Position numbers and translations under genes: made by a program. From NCBI RefSeq assembly GCF_001984175.1, contig NZ_MTQP01000060.1, forward strand, positions 186,001-250,000: a DNA stretch of 64,000 nucleotides, given 5' to 3'. This document shows, in pieces, positions 1-9,364 of the stretch (position 1 is the stretch's first letter; each line of letters begins with the position of its first letter). Under the pieces are notes generated by a model that did not search any database, had not been told where the DNA came from, and saw only the letters and a program-made list of their open reading frames with translations. Source of the DNA: Saccharothrix sp. ALI-22-I (GTDB lineage: Bacteria > Actinomycetota > Actinomycetes > Mycobacteriales > Pseudonocardiaceae).

Positions 1-1160
1 TGGGTCACCGACGGACGAGGCGGCCGGCCGGTGGCTTGTCCAGGGCGAGCGCCTTGGACGGCCTCGATGACGGCACGCTCCACACCTCGCAGTGCCGCCT
101 CGTCGATCAGACCGTTCGCCGGGGTGGCGAACAGGTTCCACGATCGTGCCTGCGTCCGCTGGTAGTCGTGGCCGAGGATCTGGTCGATTTGTTCCGCGAC
201 GCCGCGCAGGTGTTCTGTCAGGGTGTTGACGTCGTAGGCGCCCAACGCCAACGCCTGTGTGCCCGCCTCACGTTGCTTGGCCTCGACCAGGTTGGCGAAC
301 TGGCGTAGTCGCGCCGCCGTGGCCGCGGGCCGCGGGTCGATCGCGACCACGCGCTGCGCCTGGGCGAGAGCGGTGGGATCTCCACGATTGAGCATGATCT
401 GCTGGGTCACCGTCAGCGCCATGACCATCCCGGACGAGATCTGCCTCGGGTCGTCGCGTGCGGTGATGAGCAGCCTCTCCGTCGCCTGGCTCAGGGTCTT
501 CCTGTCGCGTACGTCGGCTCCGGCCAGCACGCCCGGGAACTGATCGGTGTTCAGCACCGGTGGCAGTGGTGCCTTGTCGAAGCCGCGCGGGTCGATCAGG
601 GCGCGGGCGACGGCACGCGGCGTGAGGCGGTCGAACAGCCATCGGGCGTCATCGGCGAAGGGCGAAGGATCGGCGGCGGTGCCGGTGCGGGTCTCGATCG
701 CTCCGATCACTCCCTCGACCCGTTCGAACGCCGAGCGCATCCGGGGGTCGTCGGGGTCGTTCAACTGCTGGGCGAGTGGTCCGTTCCCGAGGGCTCGGGC
801 CCTCATCTCGGCGACCAGTGCGCGCAGCGATCCGGCAGTGGCGATCACGTCGTCCGCAGGGGCCTGCCCCAACCGGGCCATCCAGGCGTCCAGGTACTGA
901 TCGGTGCTGTTGTTCGCGGTCGTGGCCAGCATCTCGCGTACCAGTTGCACGGCGGTGCCGGTGACCGTCACTGCGGGACGCGCGGCGAGGTCGGCGGCGG
1001 TGCGCGGTTGCGTGGCAGCCTGCGCCGACGCTGCCGTCGACGTCGGCGCCAGGTTGGAGGCCGCGGTCGGGCTCGCCGACGCCGGCGTGGGCTGGGGCAC
1101 CTGCCCGGCGCGAGGTGGCTGTTGCGGTAGTGGTGGATGTGTGGTGTTCGGGCTGGTCAT
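1..1160 (-). CDS. Unknown protein, 3' part beyond left edge
   Basis: Open reading frame of 386 codons that runs off the left edge without a stop. The ATG at 1160 follows a GGGGGAA stretch that can serve as ribosome binding site. The first 60 residues are rich in Pro, Ala, Gln and Thr. The rest is charged and probably helical (for example a stretch with LVREMLATTANNSTDQYLD). No signal peptide or membrane segment is visible and I do not recognise a domain. The frame was chosen because it stays open for the whole 1.16 kb with G/C at third codon positions. It is co-directional with and 150 bp downstream of the 563-aa gene, so the two may form one transcript. Confidence 0.7.
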   Translation of the reverse strand, partial: MTSPNTTHPPLPQQPPRAGQVPQPTPASASPTAASNLAPTSTAASAQAATQPRTAADLAARPAVTVTGTAVQLVREMLATTANNSTDQYLDAWMARLGQAPADDVIATAGSLRALVAEMRARALGNGPLAQQLNDPDDPRMRSAFERVEGVIGAIETRTGTAADPSPFADDARWLFDRLTPRAVARALIDPRGFDKAPLPPVLNTDQFPGVLAGADVRDRKTLSQATERLLITARDDPRQISSGMVMALTVTQQIMLNRGDPTALAQAQRVVAIDPRPAATAARLRQFANLVEAKQREAGTQALALGAYDVNTLTEHLRGVAEQIDQILGHDYQRTQARSWNLFATPANGLIDEAALRGVERAVIEAVQGARPGQATGRPPRPSVT

Positions 1161-1312
1161 GGAATTCCCCCGGTCGGTTGCGGTGTTGCGGGGCCTGCCT
1201 CGGTCGGTCCCGGTGCGTCGACGGCACCTGCGAAGCCGGTCAGGACTTCGGCGTGGACGCCGAAGGCGCGCGGTTGTGGCTGATTGCCCGATGAGGTGCG
1301 TGGTGCGCGGGC

Positions 1313-3004
1313 TCAGCGGTGCCGGTCGCGGTCCGGCACGACGATGACCCGGTGGGTCGTGCGCCGTACGACCGGTGACTGCTCGCCGGGCACGCCGGCG
1401 GCCAGGCCGTGATGGGTGGCCGCGTGGCCGTGCTCGCCTGCACCGGTGGCCAGTCCGGCGTCGTGCTCGTCCTGCGGCGTGCTCGGGTTGTCCGGCGTGG
1501 CACGTCCGGCGGCAGCGGCGACCTCGCCGTCGTGGGCGAGGTTGTGGTGCGCGGCGGCCTGCGCCTCGGGGAACCCGTTCGGGTACAGCACCCGGACGCG
1601 CTCCTCGATGCGCTCGTTGCCTGCGAACTTCTCGGCGATGGCCTGGTCCACCGCGGGCGCGGTGTGGCCGAGCATGTAGAACGCCTCACGCTGGTGCGCC
1701 GTCGTGCCGGGATCGAGCTCGGCGACCCTCGCCTTGTGCTCCTCGACGGCGACGGGCCCGGCCGGCGTCTCGACCGCGACCTCGACCGCACCGGTCACGC
1801 CGGTTACCGGCGAGGCGGCCCGCGCATCCCGCGGCTCGGTCACGACGTCGGCGGCGAGACCCGGGAACTTCGTCAGCAGCACCTGGTCCACCGCAGGGGG
1901 GAAGTGGCCGAGCATCTGCCGCGCGGCCAAGCGGTCGAGGGGATTGTCGGGGTCCAGGTTCTGCGCGAACAGCAACGCCGGCGCGGGCCTGTCCACCCGG
2001 GACAGGTTGACCGGTCCCTGCTGCGGGATCATCCGGCTTCCGGTCGGGGCTCCGACGGGTGGTGCCGCCTGCCGTGGCGGTGGGTTCACCCCGAGCGGCT
2101 GGACGACGCGCTGGACGTAGCCGGGTTCGCCGCGTGCCTTGTTGACGTGCCCATGGGCCACGGCGGCCGGGGTGTCCATCGGGTCGTTCCACCGCGTCCT
2201 GCGCCAGATGATGTCGGCCAACCGCTCGGGATTGGCGCCGACGTTGACGAACTCCTGGTTGGCCAACCTGTGCAACTGGACCCAGGCGCGGTGGTGCGGG
2301 TGAGCCGGGTCCCTCACGACGAGCCGGTCGGCGGCGGAGGGCGGCATGACCTTGCGCAGCGCGGCCTCCCACGCCTGCTCGGTCAACATCAACGGCACGC
2401 GCGGCCACCCGGCGCGCAGCACCTCACGCGGGTCGGCCGTCGCGGCCGGGATGTGGGCCACCGGCGCCGTCGGGGCGACGAACTCGCCGGGACGGGTCGA
2501 GGCCAGGCCGTTGAGGTAGGCCAGTTGATCGGGGTGCGGGTGCGCCCGCAGGTGCTTGGTCATCGCCAAGGCGTCGCGCTCGCCGGCCACGACGACGAAC
2601 AGCGACGACGTCGGCACGCCGTTGTCCCACGTATGGGCCTGCACGCCCCACTCGACGGTCAGGCGACCGTTCTCGTCGGTCATCCGGCCGGTCCAGACCG
2701 TGAACGGCTCGTCGACCGGCTTGCCGATGAGCGTCTCCGGCACCCGCCGGTTCCAGGCGTCCAGCTCCTCGGAGTTCATCTGCCGCAGCGGCGGGTGCTC
2801 GCGCGCCCGGTGCAGCAGTTCGGCGTTGGTGGCCGGATCCCACGCCAGCCGCCCGGCCTCCTCCAGAGCGCGCGCTCGGCGCTGATGCAGCTCGCGCATC
2901 ACGTCGCGGAACCTGGGCCCGATCACGGACAGGAACATGATCACTTGATTGAAGCGCTGTACGTCCTGCGCGTCGAGCAACAGGTCAGGCGTGTTCTCGG
3001 CCAT
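1313..3004 (-). CDS. Unknown 563-aa protein
   Basis: The start ATG at 3004 (MAENTPDLL) is chosen because a GGGGGG box lies 6 nt upstream; an in-frame start further upstream lacks such a site. The N-terminal half looks globular, with motifs such as FTVWTGRMTDENGRL and VEWGVQAHTWDNG. The C-terminal half has two related repeats around residues 350-400 and 440-480, each with an RxxFxxLGHxxPAVDQ-type core (RQMLGHFPPAVDQVL and AFYMLGHTAPAVDQAI). The tail is rich in Ala, Gly and His. The repeat may be a short helical module. I do not recognise the family. The position near mobilization genes suggests an element-borne function, but nothing shows what it does. Confidence 0.75.
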   Translation of the reverse strand: MAENTPDLLLDAQDVQRFNQVIMFLSVIGPRFRDVMRELHQRRARALEEAGRLAWDPATNAELLHRAREHPPLRQMNSEELDAWNRRVPETLIGKPVDEPFTVWTGRMTDENGRLTVEWGVQAHTWDNGVPTSSLFVVVAGERDALAMTKHLRAHPHPDQLAYLNGLASTRPGEFVAPTAPVAHIPAATADPREVLRAGWPRVPLMLTEQAWEAALRKVMPPSAADRLVVRDPAHPHHRAWVQLHRLANQEFVNVGANPERLADIIWRRTRWNDPMDTPAAVAHGHVNKARGEPGYVQRVVQPLGVNPPPRQAAPPVGAPTGSRMIPQQGPVNLSRVDRPAPALLFAQNLDPDNPLDRLAARQMLGHFPPAVDQVLLTKFPGLAADVVTEPRDARAASPVTGVTGAVEVAVETPAGPVAVEEHKARVAELDPGTTAHQREAFYMLGHTAPAVDQAIAEKFAGNERIEERVRVLYPNGFPEAQAAAHHNLAHDGEVAAAAGRATPDNPSTPQDEHDAGLATGAGEHGHAATHHGLAAGVPGEQSPVVRRTTHRVIVVPDRDRHR

Positions 3005-3511
3005 CGGTTCCCCCCGGAACCCGCCGATCGACCCCCGCCACGACATCAGCAGGCGTCGACCAGGCAGTCGTGTTGTGCTACGTCACCATCCGTCCCCAGA
3101 TGTCGGGCGTGGACGTTGCGCCGGCGGTCAAGCCGGGTGGGCGCGCAACAACACGTCCTGCTTGCCGAGGCGGGCCATAGGGCTCGACCTTGACCACGGT
3201 GCGGAGGGTGATACCTGCTCACACTCTGCCGCTACACATGGTAACGAGCCCTACACCCTTTCCCCTGTTCGCAGTTGCTTGCCTGGTGAGGATATCGCAG
3301 GAAGGTGACAATCTGTAGCTACCGCGCGGGGGTCGTTCGGGTGCGTCCGCCAGGCTCCTTGTGGCGACAGGCGAGTTGGGACGACGCGATGCGTACCGGT
3401 GCTGTCGCCGAGCCGTTCAGCAGGGGGCATGAGCGTCTGCAGTGGTCGGGGACGGTTAGCCGAGGTTGTGGGCCCTGTTGGGCAGGCACCTTTGTTCGAC
3501 TTGGTTGTCCG
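3005..3511. other. Intergenic stretch, nothing recognised
   Basis: About 500 bp between the 563-aa gene and the decayed reductase gene. Short open frames exist on both strands but none has a convincing ribosome binding site or recognisable product. No repeat, tRNA or promoter consensus used elsewhere in the window was seen here. Confidence 0.4.
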
Positions 3512-3742
3512 TCAACGTGGCTGCCTCGCGGTACAGCTGTGCCGCGAGGCAGCCGGTAGGCCGGTCAACAGGGACCATGCGCTGGACATGTGCGTGCCCA
3601 TCACCTTCTGCATGGCCGGATCCTGGGCGCGGTTCGCCCAGCCGCCGTATGGGAAGCCGTCACGTGGTTCTTCGTCGGGGTGCCCGGGAGCCTGCATCAC
3701 GCCGTCGAGCGTCAGGTGCTCGATCACGATGACCTTGCCCGT
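3512..3742 (-). pseudogene. Truncated dihydrofolate-reductase-like (RibD C-terminal) gene
   Basis: The first 65 or so residues match the start of actinobacterial dihydrofolate reductase family (RibD_C) proteins: a beta strand VIVIEHLTLDGVMQAPG followed by DGFPYGGWA. These proteins are normally about 180-200 aa, and here the similarity stops after roughly residue 65, in unrelated sequence. An AAGGAGG ribosome binding site is present, but the codon where ATG is expected (3740-3742) is ACG. The gene is therefore both start-less and truncated. It is a relic, not a functional enzyme. Confidence 0.65.
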
Positions 3743-3932
3743 ACGTGCCTCCTTTGTGGTCGTCCGCCCGGAGATCCCGGGCCTCACGCTCTCTACACGA
3801 ACGGCCGACCGTCAGATCGACATCGCCTCGAGGAGGTAGCGCGTCCGTTGCCCCTCTCGAGGTGAGTTGCCGATAACGTGCTCGACGATCGTGAGTCTGG
3901 TCTACGCAAAATGGGAAGGACGGTGGTCGGGG

Positions 3933-4640
3933 ATGAACGCGGTGCCCGTGTTGGCCGCTGTGGTCTCGGTGGCGGGCGCGGTGGTCACGGTCGTGCTCGG
4001 TGCGGTGTTCGAGCGTCGGCGCACTCGGGCGCAACGACGGGCACAGCTGCGGCACCTCGCCAGCCGCTACAGCGTGCCGTTGCTCCAGGCCGCGCACTCA
4101 CTGCGGGGCAGGCTGGGCAACACTGTCCCCGAGCAGATCAAGGAGTTCCGCGAAGGCTCGGACCGCTTCCGTGACTACGCGCGGCACGAGACCCTATACC
4201 GCATGGCGCACTACCTGTGCATAGTGCAGATCATGTGGCGCGAGGTGGACTTTCTCGACCTGGGGCGCCGCAAACACAACCGTGAGCTGATCAAGCGCCT
4301 GGTCGCGGTGGGCTCGGCCATAGGCAACCGCGAGTTCGGGCCGTTCCTGGTTCTGGGCGGTGAACAGCGCGCCATTGGCGACCTGATGGTCGATCCGGAC
4401 AGCCCGAAGGACGCCCCGCCGCAGTGCTTGACCTATCCGCAGTTTCGGGATCGCCTGCGCGAGGACACCCACTTCGCCAACTGGTTCAAGCCGCTCCTGG
4501 ACGACATCGACGCGGTGATCACCTCGGCGACGATCCCGCCCCGGCTGGCGCATGTCACCGCAGCCCTCGACGAGCTGATCCAGTTTCTGGACAAACGCAA
4601 GATCGGATTGCCCTGGGCAGAGGCACCGGCCGTTTCCTGA
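3933..4640 (+). CDS. Membrane-anchored unknown protein
   Basis: 235 aa from the ATG at 3933, with GGTCGGGG just upstream. Residues 4-25 (VPVLAAVVSVAGAVVTVVLG and flanks) form one hydrophobic segment followed by ERRRTRAQRR, a typical N-out/C-in signal anchor with a positively charged cytoplasmic flank. The remaining ~200 residues look like a soluble, largely helical cytoplasmic domain (HLASRYSVPLLQAAHSLRGR, RMAHYLCIVQIMWREVDFL). It resembles unannotated actinobacterial single-pass proteins, but I cannot assign a family. It is one of few plus-strand genes here and stands alone. Confidence 0.7.
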   Translation: MNAVPVLAAVVSVAGAVVTVVLGAVFERRRTRAQRRAQLRHLASRYSVPLLQAAHSLRGRLGNTVPEQIKEFREGSDRFRDYARHETLYRMAHYLCIVQIMWREVDFLDLGRRKHNRELIKRLVAVGSAIGNREFGPFLVLGGEQRAIGDLMVDPDSPKDAPPQCLTYPQFRDRLREDTHFANWFKPLLDDIDAVITSATIPPRLAHVTAALDELIQFLDKRKIGLPWAEAPAVS

Positions 4641-4748
4641 ACACGGCAAAGGACACCGCCTTCAGCGACGTCCTTACCTCTGCCCACGTTCACCGTCCTG
4701 TTCGGTCTCCCTGTCGCACCCCGACTGCTCACACCGACCCAGTCGATC

Positions 4749-4920
4749 GTGTGACAACTACGTCTGCACCAGCACCAGGTGACAACTAGGACCTGTACCC
4801 GGTGACAACCATCGCTGGCATCCACGAGCAGAACCTCAGATCGCGACGGCTCCTTGGTGACACCTGTCGCTTGTAGTCACAACAGGCGGTTGTTGTCACA
4901 TACAGGTGCTTGTCGTCACC
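4749..4920. repeat. Cluster of GTGACAAC repeats (iteron-like), part 1
   Basis: Seven copies of a GTGAC(A/T/G)AC core in 172 bp. Four are on the plus strand (GTGAC at 4751, 4780, 4802, 4857) and three on the minus strand (GTCAC at 4876, 4895, 4915). The minus-strand three are spaced 19 and 20 bp and share an extended unit GTGACNACAA-N3-8-CCTGT. One plus-strand copy shows the same extension (GTGACAACTAGGACCTGT). The even spacing is what iterons or a multi-site operator would show. A second cluster lies at 5978-6112, on the other side of the 285-aa gene. This also accounts for the gene-free stretch 4641-5051. Confidence 0.6.
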
Positions 4921-5051
4921 AGATCGAGCGGAGGGCATTGGCTCAGGCCTGCACGGGGGCCGTTCGCAACGCCGACGCTGGTCGACGGCAGCTGTGACGC
5001 TCCGCCCGGCCTGCCTGCGCGATGAGCGGTCTCCGGACGGTTCACCGCGGG

Positions 5052-5909
5052 TCAGGCCGCGTCCCGGCCTCTGCCGGCGACGTAACCGTGTGGTCGCGTG
5101 CGGCGCAGGATGTCGGCACGCTCGTGAACCGCGAGTATGGCCTCCTTCAGCCCTTCGCCGAACTCGTTCCGGAACGCCATGATGGCCCACATGGTGTGGC
5201 CGTCCACGATCGTGTCGTCGATGACCGGCCAGCGGCGTTCGTCTGAGCCCTTGGGTGTGGACAGGACGCCCACGCAAAGTCTGATGCGTTCGACCTCGGC
5301 GAGGACCTGTTCGGGCGTGAGCACGTCCAGCGACGCCGGCCGCTCATCCGCCGGCCCGTCCGCGGGCACGTCCAGTGTCGCGCACAGCCACTCGCGCAAC
5401 TCGGCCGTCGGGCCCCCGTCGGTCGGCAGGTTCCGGATCTGCCGGACCAGTTCCCCGGCCGTGCGGGCCGAGAGCAGGCGAGGGTAGGGGCGTTCTGCCC
5501 GCCAAGGGGTCAACGCGGACACCGGCGAGGTAAGCCCGAAACCGGTCGCGAAGACGGTCTCTTTAGTGCGGGCGAAGTCATCGTCGTCGAGCAGGATGGT
5601 GGAGGAGCCGTCAGGGTTCCAGTGGTTGGGCGAGAGCGCCACGGTAAGGCCGTACCGGCCGACCACGAGGACGACCGGCGCGCCGGCCGAGGTCGCCTCG
5701 CCCGGGACGGTGATGCTGCCGTGGTGCTCGCCACCCTCCGGCAGGCGTTCGACAGCGCACCGGCGGCCGAACGCCGCCCCAAGTGCCTCGGACAGCTGTG
5801 CGACCCCGGCCCACACGACACCCGGGTCCAGGAGGAGAGGGCGTGCAAGGCGGTCGGGGGCATCGAGGTCGAGCAGGAACGCGCACAGGTCTTCGGCGGT
5901 GACGGGCAC
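5052..5909 (-). CDS. Unknown 285-aa protein flanked by iteron-like repeats
   Basis: Starts with GTG at 5909 (MPVTAEDLCAFLLDLD); no good Shine-Dalgarno sequence is visible, so it may be leaderless or start elsewhere. The sequence looks like a soluble globular protein with a beta-rich first half (VVLVVGRYGLTVALSPNHW) and a helical second half (EQVLAEVERIRLCVGV). I see no helix-turn-helix, Walker motif or membrane segment and do not recognise the family. Both ends of the gene face clusters of GTGACAAC repeats. That placement would suit a replication initiator, partition or autoregulating DNA-binding protein, but this is inference from position only. Confidence 0.7.
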   Translation of the reverse strand: MPVTAEDLCAFLLDLDAPDRLARPLLLDPGVVWAGVAQLSEALGAAFGRRCAVERLPEGGEHHGSITVPGEATSAGAPVVLVVGRYGLTVALSPNHWNPDGSSTILLDDDDFARTKETVFATGFGLTSPVSALTPWRAERPYPRLLSARTAGELVRQIRNLPTDGGPTAELREWLCATLDVPADGPADERPASLDVLTPEQVLAEVERIRLCVGVLSTPKGSDERRWPVIDDTIVDGHTMWAIMAFRNEFGEGLKEAILAVHERADILRRTRPHGYVAGRGRDAA

Positions 5910-5977
5910 GGCGAGATCGTCGCAGACGGCAGAACGGTCCGTTCAACGCTTTTCCCGCATCGCCGCCGCTGGTCGAG

Positions 5978-6112
5978 CCGGTGACAACCACGCCCGCAGC
6001 GGCGGTTGGCGACAAGTACGACTGGCAGGTGGTGACACCTGTCCTCTGCATCACGAAGATCTGCGCAGGTCGGGCGGTCCACTTGGTGCCGATGAACGCC
6101 TGTTGTCACAGC
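5978..6112. repeat. Cluster of GTGACAAC repeats (iteron-like), part 2
   Basis: GTGACAACC at 5981, GCGACAAG at 6009 and GTGACACCTGTC at 6032 on the plus strand, and one inverted copy (TTGTCAC, 6103-6109). The extended form GTGACACCTGT also occurs in the first cluster at 4857. The cluster lies just upstream of the minus-strand 285-aa gene (start 5909) and upstream of the plus-strand gene at 6272, so it could also be an operator for either. It fills most of the gene-free gap 5910-6271. Confidence 0.5.
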
Positions 6113-6271
6113 TCCCGCCGGGAGCGGGTTGGCCGTCTGGCCGATCCCGGCGGTTCCTGTCCGGCTTCGCGGCGCCGACCCAAGCCCCTCGTACGGCGGA
6201 CCTGCGCGGTGAGACGACCGACCGTGCCGGACTTGTCCCACGCCGTCCGAACGGACGGCAGAATCGCCTGC

Positions 6272-6733
6272 ATGGGGGCCGACACCGCACTGCCGTCCGC
6301 TGCTGCCGCGCAGTTCGCTGTCGACGTGCTGCTCGACACTGCCGTCCTGCGCGACACGCTCGCTCACGCGTTGCCTCCGCGAGGCGATGCCGAGGCGTAC
6401 CTCCGGGAAACCGCGATCGGGATGCTCCATGCCCTGGCGCAAGCGGCCACACCGGCGATGGATGCCACGCGCGTAGTCGGTCTCGTGCGTGCATGGTTGG
6501 CCGGTGACCTCGTCGAACCGACGCGGCGGCTCGACGAGGCCGGCATGGACGAGTCCGCCGCATGGCCGGCGCACCGGCAGAACGATCCGCTGGCCACCTG
6601 GTTCGGGGTGCGATTCGACGCCGGGGACGGACTCGACACACTGCTGCGCGTCGCCTCGGACAACACCAGTGCGGTCATCGCCCGCTATCTCGACGGCGCA
6701 CCTCTGCGCCTGGGCTCCGATCGACTCGCCTGA
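6272..6733 (+). CDS. Unknown 153-aa protein
   Basis: Start taken at the ATG at 6272 (MGADTALPSAAAAQFAVD). An upstream in-frame GTG would run the protein through the repeat cluster and is less likely. No strong ribosome binding site precedes the chosen start. The protein is Ala/Leu-rich and probably all-helical (DTLAHALPPRGDAEAYLRET, VVGLVRAWLAGDLVEP), without membrane segments or known motifs. It lies between the second repeat cluster and the broken insertion sequence. Confidence 0.5.
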   Translation: MGADTALPSAAAAQFAVDVLLDTAVLRDTLAHALPPRGDAEAYLRETAIGMLHALAQAATPAMDATRVVGLVRAWLAGDLVEPTRRLDEAGMDESAAWPAHRQNDPLATWFGVRFDAGDGLDTLLRVASDNTSAVIARYLDGAPLRLGSDRLA

Positions 6734-6853
6734 ACACTGGCCCCACCAGTGGGGAAGACCACCTCTTCTGCACAGGTCCGGGAAAACGACCGGACTGCCG
6801 CTGGACGGTCGGCTCCACGACAGGGAGCGCTAGACGAGTAATTCCGAACTGAT

Positions 6854-7745
6854 CAGTGATCGAAGGCGATCAGTGATCGGGTGACGGGCTGTCCGGTGGC
6901 GCGGTTGTGCCGGATCGCGGCGGTCAGCGCCAGGAAGCGTTGGGCGATGCGGGCGGCCACGCCGTCGATCGTGCGGCCACCGTGCAGCTCCAGGTCAAGC
7001 TGGCCTTTTCAAGGTGTCGTTGACCGACTCGATGAGCTGCCGGACGGGTTTGAGCAGGTGCTGGGTCGGGTGCGGGGTGCGGTTGCGGTAGGACGGGCGC
7101 AGCAGCCGCACCCCGCGTTCGGCCAGGAAGGCGTCCAACTCGCCGGACACGTAGCCCTTGTCCGCGTGATCAGCAGACCGGGGCGGTCGTGCAGCACGAT
7201 CGGGTCGTGGTCCAGCATCGCCATCAGCACTTGGCGCTCGTCCAGTTTCGGATTCGCCAAGGCCCAGGTGATCGGTAACCCGGACGGAGTGCAGATCAGG
7301 TGCAGGCGCAGGCCCCAGAAGAACCGCGAGTGGCTGGAGCAGTAGCCGTAGCCGGCCCATCCGGCCAGCTCGGACCTCTTGGCGGTCTCCCGGGAGCGGC
7401 CGCACTCGACCGGGGTGGAATCCACGATCCAGGTCGCGTCGCTCCACAGGTCGGTGTCGACGGCGAGGATCCTGATGATCCGTTTGAGCAGCGGCACGGC
7501 GTTGCGCAGCCGCTTGTTGTACCCGGACTGCTTGGGCAGGTAGGTGAAGGCTCCGGGCAGGTGCCGGGCAGGAACCGCAGCCACCGGGCCTCCGAACGGA
7601 TGCCGAGCAGGGCCTGGGCGACGGCCAGGGTGAGCGGTTCGGCATCGGTCAACCTGGGCGGTCGTCCGATCCTGGCGGGCCTGCCGAGGTAGTCGTCGAT
7701 CTTGACGTAGAGTGCGGTCGGAAGGGCGTTCAGGTCGGTCGTCAC
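6854..7745 (-). pseudogene. IS982-family transposase, three frameshifts
   Basis: Joined across frames, the product matches IS982-type DDE transposases of Streptomyces and relatives. It begins MTTDLNALPTALYVKIDDYL and contains the first catalytic Asp in WIVDSTPVECGRSR, then AGWAGYGYC and SRFFWGLRL, a second Asp expected in ADKGYVSGELDAF, and SVRQLIESVNDTLK before a C-terminal part ending AFDH at 6854. The frame breaks near 7570, near 7170, and at an AAAA run near 7003 where AAA would restore the usual LKGQLDLE continuation. With three breaks it is not expected to transpose. Clear terminal inverted repeats were not identified. Confidence 0.85.
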
Positions 7746-7805
7746 AACTGATCTTGAACACCGTTCGTCCGCCGCCGGACACCTCCCGGACTTAGGACTT
7801 GCCGT

Positions 7806-9203
7806 CTAGCTGGTGGCCATGGGACGGATGTTCTGGTTGAGGCGGAAGAAGTTGTCCGGGTCGTACTCGCGCTTGAGGCGCGCGAGGCGGTCGTAGACCT
7901 CGGGACGGTATGCGGCACGCGCCCGCTCGTCTCCCTCGACACCGAGATTGTTGACGTAGACACCCGACGACGCGTGCGGCTGCATGGCGGACCAGAACTC
8001 ACGGGCCCAGCCGACGTGTTCCTCCGCGCGGGCGGGGTCCAGCCACCCGGCCAGGGCCGCAAAGTCGAACCGGACGTCGCGGTGGCCGAAGGCGGTGTCT
8101 TCCGCGGAGCGGCCCATGGCACCGCCGAGATGCCAGACGTACGACGTCGTCTCGGCGGAGGGCGTCCGCGCCACGTGATCGACCAGGACGTCGATCGCCT
8201 CGTCGGTCAACTCCCGCAGATAGCTCGACTTCCAGTAGTAGTTCCGCCCGTGGGGGAAACGCTCGTCGAACATGGTCTGCGCGGCGGTGTACGGCATCGG
8301 CCCGACGACGTCCGCGAGGGGAGACCCGAAAGCGCGCAGCGGCGCGACGGCGGTCTCGGCGTCCGCGAGGGTGCCGCAGTGACAGACACCGAGGGCCAGC
8401 ACACGGGTGCCGTGGACCTCGGGCGGCAGGAACGGCGCCGCGGGTGCGGCCGGGAACGACGCGACGAGCGTGAGTTGTTCCGGCGCCGTGTCGGTGAACT
8501 CGCGGAAGAACACCAGGGCGTCACGGGCGCGGGCGAGGGGGTGGAAGACGGCCCCGGCGAGCACCACGGGCCCCACCTCGTGGAGCCGGTACTCGAACGA
8601 GGTGACCACACCGAAGTTCCCGCCCCCGCCCCGCAGACCCCAGAACAGGTCCGGGTTCTCGTCGCGGCTCGCCCGCACCGGCTGGCCGTCCGCGGTGACC
8701 ACGTCGGCTGACACGAGGTTGTCGCACGTGCTGCCGTATGAGCGGCCGAGCCAGCCGATTCCTCCGCCGAGCGTGAGACCGGCGATACCGGTGGTGGAGA
8801 CGATGCCCCCGGTGGTGGCCAAGGAGAACAGCTGCGTCTCACGGTCGAACTCGCCCCAGGTGGTGCCGCCCTGCGCGCGGGCGGTCCGCTTTCCCGGGTC
8901 GACCCGGACGCCCCGCATGGGGGAGAGGTCGACGACAAGCCCGTCGTCGCACACCGCGTTGCCCGCGACGTTGTGCCCGCCGCCCCGGACGGCGGTCAGC
9001 AGACCCTCGCGACGGGCGAAGGAGACGGCGGCCACCACATCAGCCGTGCCCGTGCAGCGCACGATGGCCGCCGGGCGCCGGTCCACCGCACCGTTCCACA
9101 CCCGCCTGGCTTCGTCGTAACCCTGGTCACCAGGGCCGAGCACGGTCCCGCGCACACTGTCCGCGAGCTCGCGGAGCTCTCGCCGCTGCGTGGTGGTAGG
9201 CAT
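7806..9203 (-). CDS. FAD-binding oxidoreductase, berberine-bridge-enzyme type
   Basis: 465 aa starting at the ATG at 9203 with GGAGG 6 nt upstream. An N-terminal FAD-binding (PCMH/FAD_binding_4) fold spans about residues 40-210. It contains RGGGHNVAG, whose His is the usual site of covalent 8-alpha-histidyl FAD attachment, and GLTLGGGIGWLGR. A C-terminal BBE domain ends YDPDNFFRLNQNIRP. The cysteine that makes a second flavin bond in bicovalent members is absent (TTGG in that region), so monocovalent flavin is likely. Relatives oxidise sugars, alkaloids or secondary-metabolite alcohols; the substrate cannot be told. It lies between the broken insertion sequence and the mobilization genes and is probably cargo. 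Confidence 0.9.
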   Translation of the reverse strand: MPTTTQRRELRELADSVRGTVLGPGDQGYDEARRVWNGAVDRRPAAIVRCTGTADVVAAVSFARREGLLTAVRGGGHNVAGNAVCDDGLVVDLSPMRGVRVDPGKRTARAQGGTTWGEFDRETQLFSLATTGGIVSTTGIAGLTLGGGIGWLGRSYGSTCDNLVSADVVTADGQPVRASRDENPDLFWGLRGGGGNFGVVTSFEYRLHEVGPVVLAGAVFHPLARARDALVFFREFTDTAPEQLTLVASFPAAPAAPFLPPEVHGTRVLALGVCHCGTLADAETAVAPLRAFGSPLADVVGPMPYTAAQTMFDERFPHGRNYYWKSSYLRELTDEAIDVLVDHVARTPSAETTSYVWHLGGAMGRSAEDTAFGHRDVRFDFAALAGWLDPARAEEHVGWAREFWSAMQPHASSGVYVNNLGVEGDERARAAYRPEVYDRLARLKREYDPDNFFRLNQNIRPMATS

Positions 9204-9364
9204 GGTGCACCTCCTCGCCATCCCATCTCAGGCAACACCCGTTCCTGCCCTCTCGCAAGCTGCCGCACCATGGCGTTCACCCGGACGGGTAACGGCGTTG
9301 TGATCTCAGCGTGGCGGCGCACACGACCCGAGGAACGGCCGGTCCGTCCCTGCGGTTGAACGGC

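Noticed and set aside
1409..3193. Long plus-strand frame opposite the 563-aa gene
   Set aside because: It is antisense to a gene with a good start and typical composition; the frame is open only because of high GC.
6854..7745. Programmed frameshifting in the insertion sequence
   Set aside because: IS982 transposases are normally single-frame and three separate breaks are present, so decay or error is more likely.
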